Assembly (NCBI GenBank): GCA_964466465.1
Contig: CAYXNJ010000039.1
Span: 1 to 24,414, forward strand
DNA length: 24,414 nucleotides
Origin: Sulfurospirillum sp964466465
Lineage (GTDB): Bacteria > Campylobacterota > Campylobacteria > Campylobacterales > Sulfurospirillaceae
Direction: 5' to 3'
Below, one piece after another: positions 24,372 through 24,414 of the stretch; the first letter of the stretch is position 1, and every line of letters begins with the position of its first letter. The translations under genes and the position numbers were made by a program. Below the pieces are notes generated by a model. It did no database searches. It had not been told where the DNA came from and saw only the letters and a list, made by a program, of their open reading frames with translations.

Positions 24372-24414
24372 CTATTTGGTTTACTCATAGTGGTTCTTAG
24401 TGGAATTATTGTAG
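24372..24414 (+). pseudogene. Cut-off C-terminal helix of the EamA permease, running off the window
   Basis: Fourteen codons after the TGA, still in the permease frame, encode an uninterrupted hydrophobic helix (LFGLLIVVLSGIIV) of the kind that ends EamA proteins. The frame is open to the window edge. I read this as the original C-terminus, separated from the rest by a single nonsense codon. Confidence 0.55.

Noticed and set aside
24200..24400. 66-codon + strand ORF overlapping the end of the EamA gene, as a sign of a frameshift
   Set aside because: The hydrophobic C-terminus resumes in the original frame after the TGA, so a nonsense codon and not a frameshift explains the break; this ORF is a shadow.

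Overview
The window looks like chromosomal DNA of a free-living Campylobacterota (Epsilonproteobacteria), most like Sulfurospirillum or a close relative. The main reasons are two gene blocks whose order I recall from Campylobacter jejuni: pgl N-glycosylation genes leading through pglG into cheY-prmA-ftsH-(psd-like)-pssA, and der-aroK-trpS-serS-pflB. The DNA is AT-rich, genes are tightly packed, and neighbouring genes often overlap by 1, 4 or 8 bases. Assignments rest on motifs and remembered family features; no search was run.

Layout. Bases 60-9344 (+) form one long collinear run: pglC, pglD, pglE and pglF (making UDP-diacetylbacillosamine and loading it on the lipid carrier), a Wzz-like chain-length protein, the oligosaccharyltransferase pglB, a PDC-sensor membrane protein that is probably PglG, then hisH and hisA. 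Bases 9414-13959 (+) carry cheY, prmA, ftsH, a phosphatidylserine-decarboxylase-like gene and pssA. Bases 13931-15730 (+) are a leucine unit: a promoter overlapping the end of pssA, a strong hairpin, a 31-codon leader ORF ending in a cluster of leucine codons, a G-free pyrimidine-rich tract, and leuA. A long hairpin separates leuA from the convergent (-) block der-aroK-trpS-serS-pflB (15784-22330). mscS (-) follows, then a divergent DMT/EamA transporter (+) interrupted by an in-frame TGA near the window end.

How the genes fit together. PglF, PglE and PglD convert UDP-GlcNAc to UDP-diacetylbacillosamine, PglC places it on undecaprenyl phosphate, and PglB transfers the finished glycan to Asn in periplasmic proteins. 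The glycosyltransferases, flippase and epimerase of the pathway are not here and probably lie upstream of base 1. HisH/HisA belong to histidine synthesis, CheY and PflB to flagellar motility, FtsH to membrane proteolysis, PssA to phospholipid synthesis, and LeuA to leucine synthesis.

The most interesting points are the undocumented-looking leucine attenuator upstream of leuA (leader ORF, alternative RNA pairings, 69 bases without a G), a Psd-like protein lacking two catalytic residues, a Wzz protein inside an N-glycosylation operon, a sharp codon-usage break at the pglE/pglF junction, and the in-frame TGA in the last membrane helix of the transporter. There is no gene-free stretch above 300 bases. 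I saw no rRNA, tRNA, CRISPR array, insertion sequence or phage gene.
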